Positions 47,225 through 58,349 of a DNA stretch of 64,000 bases are shown in pieces. The position numbers and the translations under genes were made by a program. Below the pieces are notes generated by a model, which made no database searches, had not been told where the DNA came from, and saw only the letters and a list, made by a program, of their open reading frames with translations. The first letter of the stretch is position 1, and every line of letters begins with the position of its first letter. This DNA comes from Odobenus rosmarus divergens (Eukaryota; Chordata; Mammalia; Carnivora; Odobenidae): the NCBI RefSeq assembly GCF_000321225.1, contig NW_004450563.1:249385-313384 (forward strand). Direction: 5' to 3'.

Positions 47225-47710
47225 ATGATTATACAAAGAATGAGCTTACTGGAAAAAATATTTAATGAAAATTAGGAAATTAAAAAAATACCCATAAGCT
47301 CACTGTTAAGAGACAACTACTTTAGAAAAATAGTAGTTTAGACAACTACTTTACACAAAACATATATGGTGTGCATGTGTTTGTGTATGTGTGTATCTGC
47401 AGCTCTTTACAATTATAAATAGATGCAGATATATTAAAAAAAATAAAAAATAAATAGATGCAGATATAGATACAGGTAAAAATAAGGTTTATTTATATAC
47501 TTATACTCAAAATGCATGTCACAAATTAACATGAGTATATATGCAGTATATTATAAAGTGTTTTCTTCATTAGGTGATTATGAACATGTTTAATGCCATT
47601 AAATTTTCTAATACATGAGTTTTTTCCTGATAGCTTATTATTACAATACAATTTAGTGGCCCATTATACTTTACTAAACCTCTGGCCTACTATTAATACA
47701 CAAACTATGC
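47225..47710 (-). mobile_element. Old L1 3' UTR relic
   Basis: AAAATACCCATAAGCTCACT, then TTATGAACATGTTTAATGCC and ATTAAATTTTCTAATACATG, follow the reverse of an old L1 3' UTR. A 35-base tandem duplication lies at 47415-47468. Confidence 0.5.
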
Positions 47711-47724
47711 ATACTGTTAATACG

Positions 47725-47757
47725 CATACACACACACACACACGCACACACACTCAC
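47725..47757. repeat. (CA)n microsatellite
   Basis: About 15 CA units with G and T interruptions. Confidence 0.93.
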
Positions 47758-47782
47758 CTCTAGGCTAAAACCATGTATGTAT

Positions 47783-47976
47783 TGGGGCGCCAGGGTAGCT
47801 CAGTCAGTTAAGCATCTGACCCTTGATTTCAGCTCAGGTCATGATCCAGGGGTGGTGGGATGGAGCCCTGGGGCGGGCTCTGCGCTGGGCTGGAGTCTGC
47901 TTGGCCCTCTCCCTCTGCTTCTCCCCCTGCTATCATGTTCTGTCTCTCTCAAATTAATTAATTAACTAATTAAAAA
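47783..47976 (+). mobile_element. Carnivora tRNA-derived SINE, older variant
   Basis: Head GGGGCGCCAGGGTAGCTCAG. The body has ATCTGACCCTTGATTTCAGC and CTCTGCGCTGGGCTGGAGTC, so it belongs to a different SINE subfamily from the other copies, closer to an older carnivoran-wide form. Target duplication TAAAACCATGTATRTAT at 47766-47782 and 47977-47993. Confidence 0.94.
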
Positions 47977-47994
47977 TAAAACCATGTATATATC

Positions 47995-48390
47995 TATAAA
48001 TAATTGTATAAGACAATTGCTTGAATGTGGTTAAGATAGTTCATGGATCCTTCATCATTTGTTTAAGATAATTTCTTAAATGTTAATTGCTGGAAAGACA
48101 TTTTAAAATGTACGTTGGATGTCACAGTTGGCCCCCACAGAGACAGTGCCAGGTCTTGTACCTTTGAAAACCCAACACTATTTTAGCCAGGGATAAAGAA
48201 TACATCTGGACAAAGTTTCCATTGTTTCTAACATTTGTTTCCAATTGTTTATTTAAGGAATTGCCTGTTTGTGTCCTTTGTCTTCTTAAAAAGCTTTTCT
48301 GACTATTTTCTTGCAGGTAAGATGTATATTAAAAACTGATACTTTGTCATTTATTTCCAATATTTCTACTTCAATTCTGTCCTTAGTCTT
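47995..48390. other. No recognised feature
   Basis: Unassigned; the left part may be more old L1. Confidence 0.4.
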
Positions 48391-48408
48391 ACCAAAATGT
48401 TTATGTGG

Positions 48409-48623
48409 TTGGGAAACCTTGGTGACTGTTGGTTAAGCGTCTGCCTTCAGTTCAGGTCATGATCCCAAGGTCTGGGGATTGAGTCCCTCATCTGGCTCCC
48501 TGCTCAGCGGGGGAGCCTGCTTCTCCCTCTGCCTCTCCCCTGCTTGTGCTCTCTCTCTCTCTCTGTGTCAAATAAATAAATAAAAATAAATAAATAAATA
48601 ATTAAATAAAATCTTAAGTAAAT
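48409..48623 (+). mobile_element. Carnivora tRNA-derived SINE with a decayed head
   Basis: From GGTTAAGCGTCTGCCTTCAG on it is typical. The first 20 bases (GGGAAACCTTGGTGACTG) are badly diverged, so the A-box region is damaged. Target duplication AAAATGTTTATGTGG at 48394-48408, with AAAATGTTTATTGTGG at 48624-48639. Long (AAAT)n tail. Confidence 0.95.
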
Positions 48624-48792
48624 AAAATGTTTATTGTGGTCAAATTTATTCATATTTTTCATGTTTTCTTCCTTTGGAATAATTTCTTACTAAAAGACAT
48701 CTCTCAAGACCAACATCAGATGGTTACTGGTATTCTACCTTTTTCATTATTTCCTTAAAAATAACAATGCTGTTACCTGTCTAGAAATTAGC

Positions 48793-48881
48793 TGTGTGTG
48801 TGTGTGTACATGTGTGTTTGTGTGTGAATGCCTGGATGTGTGTATGTTGCTATAAGGACTTAATGCGTGTGTGTGTGTGTT
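48793..48881. repeat. (GT)n microsatellite, interrupted
   Basis: Two GT runs (48793-48826 and 48866-48880) are separated by degenerate GT/TG sequence. Confidence 0.92.
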
Positions 48882-48975
48882 TTAATTCTTTATTTAAATT
48901 CAATTTAGTTAACATATATTACTTACCAGAGTAGAATTTAGTGATTCATCATTTGCATATAACACCCAGTGCTCT
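48882..48975 (-). mobile_element. Carnivore L1 3'-terminal fragment
   Basis: TTAGTTAACATATATTACTT, AGTGATTCATCATTTGCATA and TAACACCCAGTGCTC. Same L1 end as at 14085-14214. Confidence 0.8.
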
Positions 48976-48979
48976 TGAT

Positions 48980-49330
48980 TTGAAGGTTTAACTTGTTTTC
49001 CTTGCACCATCTTTCTCACTGACTTGAAAGGATCTGATTCTCTAGGTTTCTTTGGCTAGGTCTGTCTATTCTCATGTAATTATCAGTCCTTTTCTTTGAA
49101 GTTTTATATTTTATATTAACATTTGATGGTTCAGTTCCTCCTAATTTTCTCATTTTTCAAAATACACTTGTATTTCAACTGTTTATCATTCAGATAAAAT
49201 TTTGCAGTATGTTTGATAGATTAAACTTACACATTAGTTTGGAAAAAGTTAACCAATTTATAAGAGTTTATTTTTCAATGTCTTATTGGCTGAGTTCTTA
49301 ATTAAACTTAAAATTATTTTTTAAAAACAA
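48980..49330 (-). mobile_element. Possible old L1 relic
   Basis: GATTCTCTAGGTTTCTTTGG, then CTAGGTCTGTCTATTCTCAT and GGTTCAGTTCCTCCTAATTT, loosely resemble reversed L1 ORF2. Weak call. Confidence 0.35.
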
Positions 49331-49368
49331 ACAAAAAAACCAACAGGTGAAAACTCATCTCCATTTCT

Positions 49369-49564
49369 TTTTTTAAAAGATTTTATTTATTTATTTGAGA
49401 GAGAGAGCGTACACGCACCTGAGTGGAAGCGAGGGGCAGAGGAAGAGGGAGAAGGAGGCTCCCTCCTGGACAAGGAGCCTGACTTGGGGCTTGATCCCAG
49501 GACCCTGAGATCATGACCTGAACTGAAAGCAGACACTTAGCCCTTTAACCAATTGAGCCACCTG
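49369..49564 (-). mobile_element. Carnivora tRNA-derived SINE, diverged
   Basis: Reverse copy from AAAAGATTTTATTTATTTAT to CAATTGAGCCACCTGAAA. The terminal GGCGCCCC is lost. Flanking CTCCATTT (49359 and 49569) may be the target duplication. Confidence 0.92.
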
Positions 49565-49699
49565 AAACCTCCATTTATATTTTATGCATTTTCTCTAGAC
49601 TATCTCATCCAGCCTCACGGTTCTGACTGCAACTTCTGTGCTGAATTTCCAGAATGTGTATTTCAATTTCATACTCCTCATGGTAGCTTCATTAGGTAA

Positions 49700-49868
49700 T
49701 GATCATTAAGCTCTTATGAGGTGTAGATACTGGATGAAGTGCTTTATGTGGATCATCTCATTTTTTTCCTGGAGAACAACTCCTTAAGAGATGTACGATC
49801 AGTATTTTATAGATGATGAAACTAAGGCCCCAAATGATTAAAAAAATCTCCCCAAGGTCACTGAAGTG
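49700..49868 (-). mobile_element. MIR relic
   Basis: GAAGTGCTTTATGTGGATCA, TTATAGATGATGAAACTAAG and AATCTCCCCAAGGTCACTGA match the reversed MIR. Confidence 0.75.
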
Positions 49869-49879
49869 GAAAAAGATGT

Positions 49880-52080
49880 AGGAATTTAACCTGTTCTCCA
49901 ATATCCACGTTCTTAATATTTAATATTTAAAGCCTTCTTTCTCCATGTGCTTGTTTCCTGTATACATTGTTACCAGTTGGCACATCAAATTCAGCATGCC
50001 AAAAGGTTTACTGATCATCTTTACCTCAATTACTTCTTCTCCATTTTTTTCTTTTTGAATTGGTGATATTACAATATTCCAAGTCACCTAAGAGAACTGG
50101 GAATCATTTTTGCAACTTGCTGTTCCTTCCTATCTTACATTTAACAATCATAAATCTTGTCAATAGTAAAAATACAGGTTTTTTTTTTCCTCAAGATAGA
50201 CCCTATTCATGTTACATCCTATTGTTGTTGCTCTTGTTTAAAAGCTCGGTTTTTCCTTTACATATTTATCACCATGGCCCTTCACGACCCAAATATAATC
50301 AAGTCACCCATGCTGAAATTTCTCATGTGTCTTTCTGAAGCTTTAAAACTGGATGAATTAATTGTTGCTTTTGTTTTTATCCTCCAAGTAACCAGATTCA
50401 AAATTGTACTTACAGAAAAATCCAATGTGTTTTTACTCAGAAAATGAGGTAGTGGCAAACAAAACAAAAACACTACTTTTTAATTTTGTTTTGTCTTTCA
50501 AATATTAAATATCACATTTAGTGCATTAGTGTGTGGCAAAAAATAATAATACCTTTATGTATCAAATTCAGAATATTTCATCTCTAGAAGACTAAATTCT
50601 TGAAATGAAAAAAGGGAGAAACTAGTACAAAGTAAAATGCTTTTATTGTTTTAGAAGCTGAACTATAGAATTTCAGAAATACAGTGTACTAAATAAACTT
50701 TCTTATTAGTAGATAACAAACATTTTCAATCACTAATAATAGCAGGTGGGTTTTACCTAAAGCTATGGGTATCATTGCTCTGGTTTGTTGCAAAAACTTA
50801 TAAGTTTATAATTTTAAGTAATTATTAGGTTCATAAGCTTCCCATTTTTCTTGCCATTACAATTATTAAGATGATTATACTTATCTTTAGGAATAGTGAA
50901 AGTTTGGAATTGAACTGCCAAATGGCACCTTAGGTAGATACTAGTATTTCAAGAGAGACCGAATAATTTTGCAGATAACACAACTTTGGTTAGATATAAG
51001 AGAGAACAAAAGAAAAAGGAAAAAAACAACGATGCAAAAATCGGGGAGATTAGATTACTAAGAAGCATTTATGACTGACTTTTCCCCACATATAAGATTT
51101 AGTAGAGTTAAACTTCAGCGTGCTATTCCAAATGAGAGATTTCCTAGGAAAATGACAAAGAGTGAGTGATAAGAAATAATGACAAGAAGATTTTATATGG
51201 TGCACCCTTTCTCAAGTACTAGAATAAATTAATGGCTTAGCATAATTTCAAGTAGGGAATAAGCTCTTTTAGGGGCTGTTTTGTTTTGTTTTTTAAATTA
51301 TTCTAAGAAGTACAGATCTTAATGCTGAAGCTTTATTATTCTGGAGTTTCCAGTCTGGGTTCTGGCAACTTGCTTTTATTTTTTCAATACATATTTGTTG
51401 AAAATGCTTTAGTAATATATTGTTTAAATACAGTTTTGAATGCTTGAAAACTATCATATTTGATTTCAAATGAGTGCTTTTATAGAGAACAATAAATGCA
51501 TGTATTGATTGTACATATAATTAAATAAATACTTTTAATTTTGGGATATTAAAACCTATTTTTCTCTTAGAAAACACAGAGGATGGAAAATACAGCTTTT
51601 GGGGAATTCTAAACATGGTGTGTAGAGGTTTCTGTGGAAACTCCATGGATTAGATTTCTGTAACACTGATATATAGAGAATTAAACTGGAAAGTAGATGG
51701 TTTTGAATGTAAGGGGTGGGGACAAATCTGATGAATGAAAAAGAAAAAAAAATGCTGATATACTCTAGCTTTCCATGTCAGCAGATGCGATTTATGGCAT
51801 AAATTGATAAAAGGGTTTTGGTGAGTTCTTATTTGGAAAACTCCTAAAAACTCATGTCTTCAATATGTGAGAATAACAATACATGAATATGCAAATGAAT
51901 ATATATATATTCATTCAGTGGTTCATCATTATGTCTTATTTGAAATAATATTTAAGTACTTCCTGCTGATTTCAAACGGAGATACAGATCACTAGATACG
52001 CAGGAGAGAATAATGCTTACTGGCATAGTTTTAAAAACAAATTGCTGTGTTTGGTTATCGATTCTGCCTTTTTAGTAGTA
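49880..52080. other. No recognised feature
   Basis: About 2.2 kb of AT-rich sequence with no SINE or L1 phrase I can name. An (AT)n palindrome (about 51894-51915) is the only local structure. Confidence 0.5.
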
Positions 52081-52084
52081 TTAG

Positions 52085-52195
52085 GAACTTGTAAAACTTA
52101 CCTCTCTGTGTTTCAGTTTTCTCATCTAAGTAACTGGATAAATGCACTTAAGCACTTAAAAAAGTACCTGGCATATAGTGCAGACAAAACAAATC
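52085..52195 (+). mobile_element. MIR relic
   Basis: TCTGTGTTTCAGTTTTCTCA, TCTAAGTAACTGGATAAATG and AGTACCTGGCATATAGTGCA match the MIR in sense order. Confidence 0.7.
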
Positions 52196-52199
52196 TTAT

Positions 52200-52685
52200 T
52201 TTCATAGACAATAAAGAGCTTAGTCAGTGACTGGTGAATTTAGTTAATATCTAGTAGGCCTTAGAAAGGACTGCTTGATTTTTTTCATGTTCCTAGTAAC
52301 TTAGAATTTGCAAAGTATCCTTATTTTTAATATCTTATCTCGATGGAGGGGAAAGTTTAATTGAGTTGGCAGCTTGTTAATGAAAGAACATTATCCTGAG
52401 GTAAGGAAAATCAGAACAGGATTAGATTTAGGGGTATTGTATCTCCCGCGTAGTCAGATATAGAGCCCTTCTTCCTCCAATGATTCTTTGTTTCTAAGGC
52501 AAAAACAAGGAAGTGAAAAGCAGTGATAAGTGGTGAAGGAAAAATATGGGGTCACAGTCAAAGACATTCAATCAATTTTCACTTTTAGGAGGAGAAATTG
52601 TTCCTTGAGAGGACCGATTGATGATTCACCAAAGGTCTTATTCACATGCCAAGAGAAATTTGCATATACATTTTCAATACCTATG
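52200..52685. other. No recognised feature
   Basis: Unassigned. Confidence 0.5.
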
Positions 52686-52687
52686 CC

Positions 52688-52800
52688 ATAACAACTCTCC
52701 ATTTTACAGAGGAAGAAAACAGGTCTCAGAGAGCTCAAGCAACGTTTAAGGTCATTATCACCATTTAGTAAATAAGAAGATTGAGGCTGAGGAAATTTAT
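52688..52800 (-). mobile_element. MIR relic
   Basis: CCATTTTACAGAGGAAGAAA, CAGGTCTCAGAGAGCTCAAG and CAACGTTTAAGGTCAT match the reversed MIR core. A second diverged core-like piece follows (ATAAGAAGATTGAGGCTGAG), perhaps a second relic. Confidence 0.7.
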
Positions 52801-52804
52801 GAAT

Positions 52805-53845
52805 TACCAACAAACACAATTTCAGCTTAGAATTATAAACATGCATAATGTCATAATATACAAGTCCTTTTCTTCCATTCTCCAATGGCTATAATGCGTA
52901 TATCTTGTCACATTACTACTGTCTTTCCTAACAATAATCTTGGAGTCATCAATGAAAAAGAATTATTTTAAGTTTTGTAAATCATTTTATCTTTAACATT
53001 CAAAGTTTTCAATAAACATACTAGTTACCATTCGAACTGGATGGAAATCATTTCTACAAAACTGCCATACTTCTGCCTTTGAAAATCATACTTTTTACTA
53101 TTTCAGATATAATTTAGAATGACAGAAAAAAGAGCTATTCTTAATTCATGTTTTTAAAGAGAAAAGTAAAATTCAGAACTAGTAGGCTCTTGTTCTAAAT
53201 TTAGAACATATGATTTTCTACTGTGCTCAAAAATTATTTAACTGCAGTTAATAATGTATTATTTACTCTAACATCAAGTCTAAAGAATTGCAACCATTTG
53301 GAATATTATCTATATTCTATCTTATAAACATATTTTTGAAGCCATGCCATCTACAGTATTTTTCTGTAGCTGTTAACATCAATTTAGTCTGCAAAATGCT
53401 AAACCATGATTTGCTATGCTCTGCCACCTCTCTAGTCTATGTTGGAGAAGAAATGTCACAGGATTACATATGAGTAGATCTGTCTACATGATGATTGGGT
53501 CTACTGATTAAATCTAGATTTTGAATATCTGATCAAGCCAGAATATTTCTAAATATCAGAAGACAGGGCGAAAAAGTGGCTCCTTCTTCTACCACCAGGG
53601 GATTTACTGATCCCTTTCTGAATATTTGTCATGGTCTTTTATTTAGCAAAGTGCATTGATAAGCAACACTGGGTGTGTAAAATTTGTGAATGTGGGGGAG
53701 ATTTTGGATGTAACACGGAGCTATATTTCCCTAGACTTGAAGTTAAGTGAATATTGGGAGCGAGGAAGCTGTGAGAAAGGGAAAAAAGACCTTGTTAGCT
53801 GCTCCACAAAATAACCCCTTCTGTAGGCCAATGGATTAAGAGGCA
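52805..53845. other. No recognised feature
   Basis: About 1 kb unassigned, AT-rich. Confidence 0.5.
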
Positions 53846-53847
53846 AA

Positions 53848-53935
53848 TTCAGAACTCAGACTTTCTGGGTTTAAACCTGGCTCTACTCTCCCCTCGCTCT
53901 GTGATTTTAGGTTCCTAACAATTTAAATTTTGCTA
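53848..53935 (+). mobile_element. MIR relic (head side)
   Basis: GAACTCAGACTTTCTGGGTT, TAAACCTGGCTCTACTCTCC and GCTCTGTGATTTTAGG match the MIR tRNA-related head. Confidence 0.65.
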
Positions 53936-53939
53936 AAAT

Positions 53940-55500
53940 GGTATTTTACTTATCAATCCTACATGATTTTTTCATCTGTTTAGTAACAAAAGATATGAAC
54001 TGCAAAGAAAAGCAATTGATATATATATATCACAAACAGCAAAAATTGCAGTATTGCCAAAAATAATTTCCAGATATTTTTGAGATTCTTAATATATGAC
54101 CATTTATAGACTATTTTGCTCTATTATAATTGCCTTTTGTTATATTCACTACTCATTATTTTAATTTAACTAGTTCTATTAACATATTTATTAAGTGCAC
54201 ATCCAAATTTTATGTGAACATTTATTATTCTTACATTGATATTAATATAAACATTAAAATAATACAGAACTATAATAATTCACATATCTGTGGATTTGGA
54301 GGAAAGGACTTAGACGTACTGGTATGATCATATGCAAAAGGTCACATAGTAGGTTCTTCATAACTTGTACTCTCCAAATAGAATGAAAAGGGATGCTATA
54401 TCAATATACAGATCAAAAATAGTTGATTTAGGGGCTCGCTGAAAGCCCTTTGGTGACCTGTTTACTTAATCTATAGCTTAGACACTGGGCATCTACAATT
54501 GTTTTAAAATTATTCATCCAGGTTTCTACAAACTCATATTCTTTGGATTAAAGATTTACAATTTGCTTTATGCTCTTAAAAATGTGAAAACATTACCCAA
54601 TTACTGAAATCAGAGAAATATATACATACTTATTTTCCCTTTGTTAAAAATGATATTTTACATATCAATTCTACTTACATTTTTTACACCTATTCAAGAA
54701 TAAAAGCTCTGAATTGCAAAGAGATCAATATTCTGTAATAATTTGATGACAATCCTAATTGAATAGTATAACAACACATTGTTTCAGCCACAAACTTTGG
54801 TTTATTAATTTTCCCACTATTTGGATTTTGTGTTCTTATATTCTATAATCCTAGAAATAAACTAATTCAAAGAACACGTTTGGTAATGCTTGGCTGGGTG
54901 GATTATCTTCCAGTAGAGGGTCTTTAGTGGTTGTCAGTAGTTAGCTACATTTATGACTTCATCTACCAGTACTCTAAAATCCACAGTGGGCATGTTTACA
55001 GCATGTACTAAACACTTAACAACTCTTCTACATCAAAGGCTTTACTACAATTGGGCCCCAAATGTATGAAAAGTCATCTACTCATAAAAAAAAAAATGTA
55101 CTAGCAAATCTTTCACAATGGGATATATATATGAAATTATGTTAATCTATTTCAAAATCTTAATAATATAATATGACTTTCTCATTTTAAATTTATCAAA
55201 TTAAAAATTGCTATCCTCAATTTGAATTTTGAATATTATATTTGTATGAAAACATTATCCTGTTTTCCTGGTAGTTTTGTTTTGTGAGTGATCATGGGGA
55301 CAAAACTGTAGGAAAGACCCTCCAATAGAACTGTTTAAATTTTTTCAATCTTAATTCACACTTCCTGGTTTCAGGGGAAGATTATATTCATATGCCTCGG
55401 GAAAAGATTAAGTGTATACTCTAGATGGACAGATATGCTACTGGTCATTGCAGAAAGTATCCAAGGGCTCAAATAATATACATCTTTTTTTTCTGATTCA
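53940..55500. other. No recognised feature
   Basis: About 1.6 kb AT-rich, unassigned. Confidence 0.5.
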
Positions 55501-55520
55501 AGTAAGTGGGATATTTTCTT

Positions 55521-55716
55521 AAAAATTTTATTTAGTTATTTTAGAGAGAGAGAAAGAGAGTGAGTGGAGGGGCAGAAGGAGAAGGAGAGAATCTCAAGCA
55601 GATTCTCCACTGAACCCCCAAGCCCCACGTGGAGCTCGATCTCAGAACCCTGAGATCATGACCTGAGCCAAAGTTAAGAATGAGACACTTAACTTACTGA
55701 GCCACACAGGTGCCCC
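55521..55716 (-). mobile_element. Carnivora tRNA-derived SINE, first of a head-to-tail pair
   Basis: Reverse copy ending GAGCCACACAGGTGCCCC. Flanked by AAGTGGGATATTTTCTT (55504-55520) and AAGTGAGATATTTCTTT (55717-55733). Diverged body with an 11-base-scale insertion near the head. Confidence 0.93.
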
Positions 55717-55733
55717 AAGTGAGATATTTCTTT

Positions 55734-55939
55734 ATCTATTTATTTATTTATTTGAAAGATTTTATTTATTAATTAGAGAAAGAAAACACAAGATGGGGGA
55801 AGGGGAGGTTGAGGGGCAGAGGGAGAGGGAGAAGCATACTCCCTGCTGAGCAGGGAGCCCAAGTGGGGCTCGATCCCAGGACCCTGAAATCATGTCCTAG
55901 GCCCAAGGCAGATGCTTAACTGAGCCACCTAGGGGCACC
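55734..55939 (-). mobile_element. Carnivora tRNA-derived SINE, second of the pair
   Basis: Reverse copy starting in (ATTT)n and ending GAGCCACCTAGGGGCACC. The right flank AGGTGGGGTATTTTT (55940-55954) is a third version of the same target sequence, so both SINEs used one site. Confidence 0.93.
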
Positions 55940-56039
55940 AGGTGGGGTATTTTTAAATCTTGTAGAGAAACTGTTTTTAGGGATGAAAGTAGTTGGGAAC
56001 TGGCCCATGCTAAAGCTTTCAAAAGCACAATAGGCGTTT

Positions 56040-56231
56040 GGGGCACCTGGGTGGCTCAGTTGTTAAGTGTCTGCATTCAGTTCAGGTCATGATCCCAGTG
56101 TCCTGGGATGGAGTCCCAAGTGGGGCTCCCTGCTCAGCAGGGAGTCTGTTTCTCCCTCTTCCTCTGCTGCTCCCCCTGCTTGTGCTCTCACTCTCTCTCT
56201 CTCAAAAAAATAAATAAAATCCTTAAAAAAA
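56040..56231 (+). mobile_element. Carnivora tRNA-derived SINE
   Basis: Head GGGGCACCTGGGTGGCTCAG, B box mutated (GGGATGGAGTCCC), tail AAATAAATAAAATCCTTAAA. No clear target duplication. Confidence 0.95.
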
Positions 56232-56234
56232 TGC

Positions 56235-57655
56235 AACAGATGTTAGCAACACCTGGTAAGATCGTATTGTTACTTGCTCATGAAACACTGGGAAATATAT
56301 AAACATCTTCTCAAAGAGGATAGATGAGTTGAAAATCCACATGGAATAAAATTTCTCCCAAACCAGTGCCTATCTGTATTACAATGGGCATATTCTAACT
56401 TGACTTTAACTGGTCAAGTGTACAGAGAAGCACATAGAACTTACGAAGATGACAAAGTCTACACACAGCCAGGAGGTCCCGAAGACAGCACCTCAGCATT
56501 AGACTTTCAAGCTTTTCTTACCTTTGCCTCTTCTTGTTTACTTCTTCCTCACACCTTCCATCTTCTTTGTCCAGCTTCTCCGGCTGGAAGGTGTTTACAA
56601 ATTTTTCTAATCATAGGAAGGGAAACTTACAAAGGTTGAGAAGTGAGGGGAGGAGGTGGGTGGAAGAGAGGAAACCATTTGTTTCCTGGAAAAAGAAACA
56701 AAAGAAGAGTGGAGACAGTTTGGAAGCACGCCTGGGTAAAATCACGTGACAAATGGAAATACTGTCAATGCAGCTGCCCATATTTATGGCTCCTTCTCTC
56801 ATATTTACTACCATCAGGTCACCACCAATTTAAGCAGACTCCTCTGTCAAGCAGTGGCATCAGTTTTGTGAAGCTGCTGACAACTGCTGTGAAAAAGTTA
56901 AAATGTTTCTGTTCCTAAGAACTGCTTTCCAAAGCATATTGTGAAATTGTGAAGAGAATCTCCAGGGAAGACTTGAACACTTGAAACAATGTAGCTACTG
57001 ATAACATTTTCACTGAATTCAGGGAGGGTTGTGAGAATCAGGGAGAATTGAGGAACTAGTCAAACTGGGACAGAAGTAAGAAAATCCTAAGGGCTATACT
57101 GGGTGTGTTGTGCAAGGAGCTCTGACCTTCTCAGTTTTCAGTGGAACCCAGTGGGATTTAGTCTACTCTGTGTACCTGGCTGTGTGGGATCTTTGACTTG
57201 TCTACTTGTTTTACCGTAGTTTAATTTTCATGAGCTGTTACATCTGATTTTTTGAATCAGGAGGGGAAAATACCATTCAGCTCTGGAGTTAGAAAAGCAA
57301 AAGTCAATCAACATTTAAGAGCTAGACACAATAAGTGAAGAAGAACTTCACTATCTTAATAGTAACTAAAGGAAAAAAAAATTTGAAGCTCCTACTATGA
57401 AAAACTAGCACTACCAAATTTTTAAAAGTATATATTAGTTTAGAACACAGCATGCATTGTCTTCCCAATTATGTTCTGGTTGTTAAAGGGAATGACATCT
57501 GTCTACTTCGGAACCTGAGGTACACAGGACCTTTTCAATGCATATTTTTCAGTTGATAGATGAATGATTTATTAATTTATGGTCTATAAAGTTGTGTAAA
57601 GCTAAAGAACACCTTTCAGTTAGTGGGGTCCACTGCAATTTTTGAAAGAATTACC
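56235..57655. other. No recognised feature
   Basis: Unassigned. Open frames of 67-91 codons overlap on both strands at 56400-56918 without a recognisable domain. Confidence 0.45.
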
Positions 57656-57659
57656 AAAT

Positions 57660-57970
57660 GGTTAAACAGCAACTTTGAGCTGGATTGTAGGAGACACCAC
57701 TCCTGCGCTGGTTTAGGTACTCCCTGATCCCACTGCTGACCATTTGGGTCCGGCTTTCATAACTTCATGCAGGTGTGGCCTCACAGCACTGCACCTCATG
57801 TGCGCCCATGTGCTCTCGCCTCTCACTCAGGGCCCCTCCTGCAGATAATGAGGCTTTGGGCACACACCATGCACTTTGGTACCGATGTATGCCCCACCCT
57901 TGAGAACAAGGGGTTTTACATGCCACGGGATGAACCTTTGCCCTGAGGGGCAAAGGAGCCAGTGAATACA
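57660..57970. other. Unassigned GC-richer patch
   Basis: Locally GC-rich with several CpG (GGTCCGGCTTTC, TGTGCGCCCATG, TACCGATGTATG). It has no repeat phrase I know and no domain in its 68-codon minus-strand frame. It may be an unidentified LTR, a retrocopy fragment or a regulatory element. Confidence 0.3.
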
Positions 57971-57972
57971 TT

Positions 57973-58010
57973 TGGGTTTTTTTGTTTTTTGTTTTTTTGT
58001 TTTGTTTTTA
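57973..58010. repeat. (TTTTTG)n short tandem repeat
   Basis: T-runs separated by single G over about 38 bases. Confidence 0.9.
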
Positions 58011-58118
58011 CATCACTGATGGGTCGTCTTGAAACGTAGTTTCTTGTTTTCGCAGCAGAGTCCCTCACGACCAAATCATCACCAGCACTTAGCAGCAGCC
58101 TCAACAATGTCAACTTTC

Positions 58119-58333
58119 TTTCTTTTTTTTTTTTTTAAGATTTTATTTATTTATTTGACAGAGAGAGACACAGTGAGAGATGGAACACAAGCAGGGGGAA
58201 TGGGAGAGGGAGAGGGAGAAGCAGGCTTCCCGCGGAGCCGGGAGCCCGATGCAGGACTCAATCCCAGGACCCTCGGGTCATGACCTGAGCCAAAGGCAGA
58301 CGCTTAACAGACTGAGCCACCCAGGCGCCCCTA
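58119..58333 (-). mobile_element. Carnivora tRNA-derived SINE, full length and consensus-like
   Basis: Reverse copy ending GAGCCACCCAGGCGCCCC. Target duplication TGTCAACTTTC at 58108-58118 and 58335-58345. Confidence 0.96.
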
Positions 58334-58349
58334 GTGTCAACTTTCAAAC

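Noticed and set aside
58018..58110. Minus-strand segment with a C-box-like GTGATGATT, considered as a snoRNA
   Set aside because: No D box (CTGA) near the other end with a closing stem, and no recognised guide layout.
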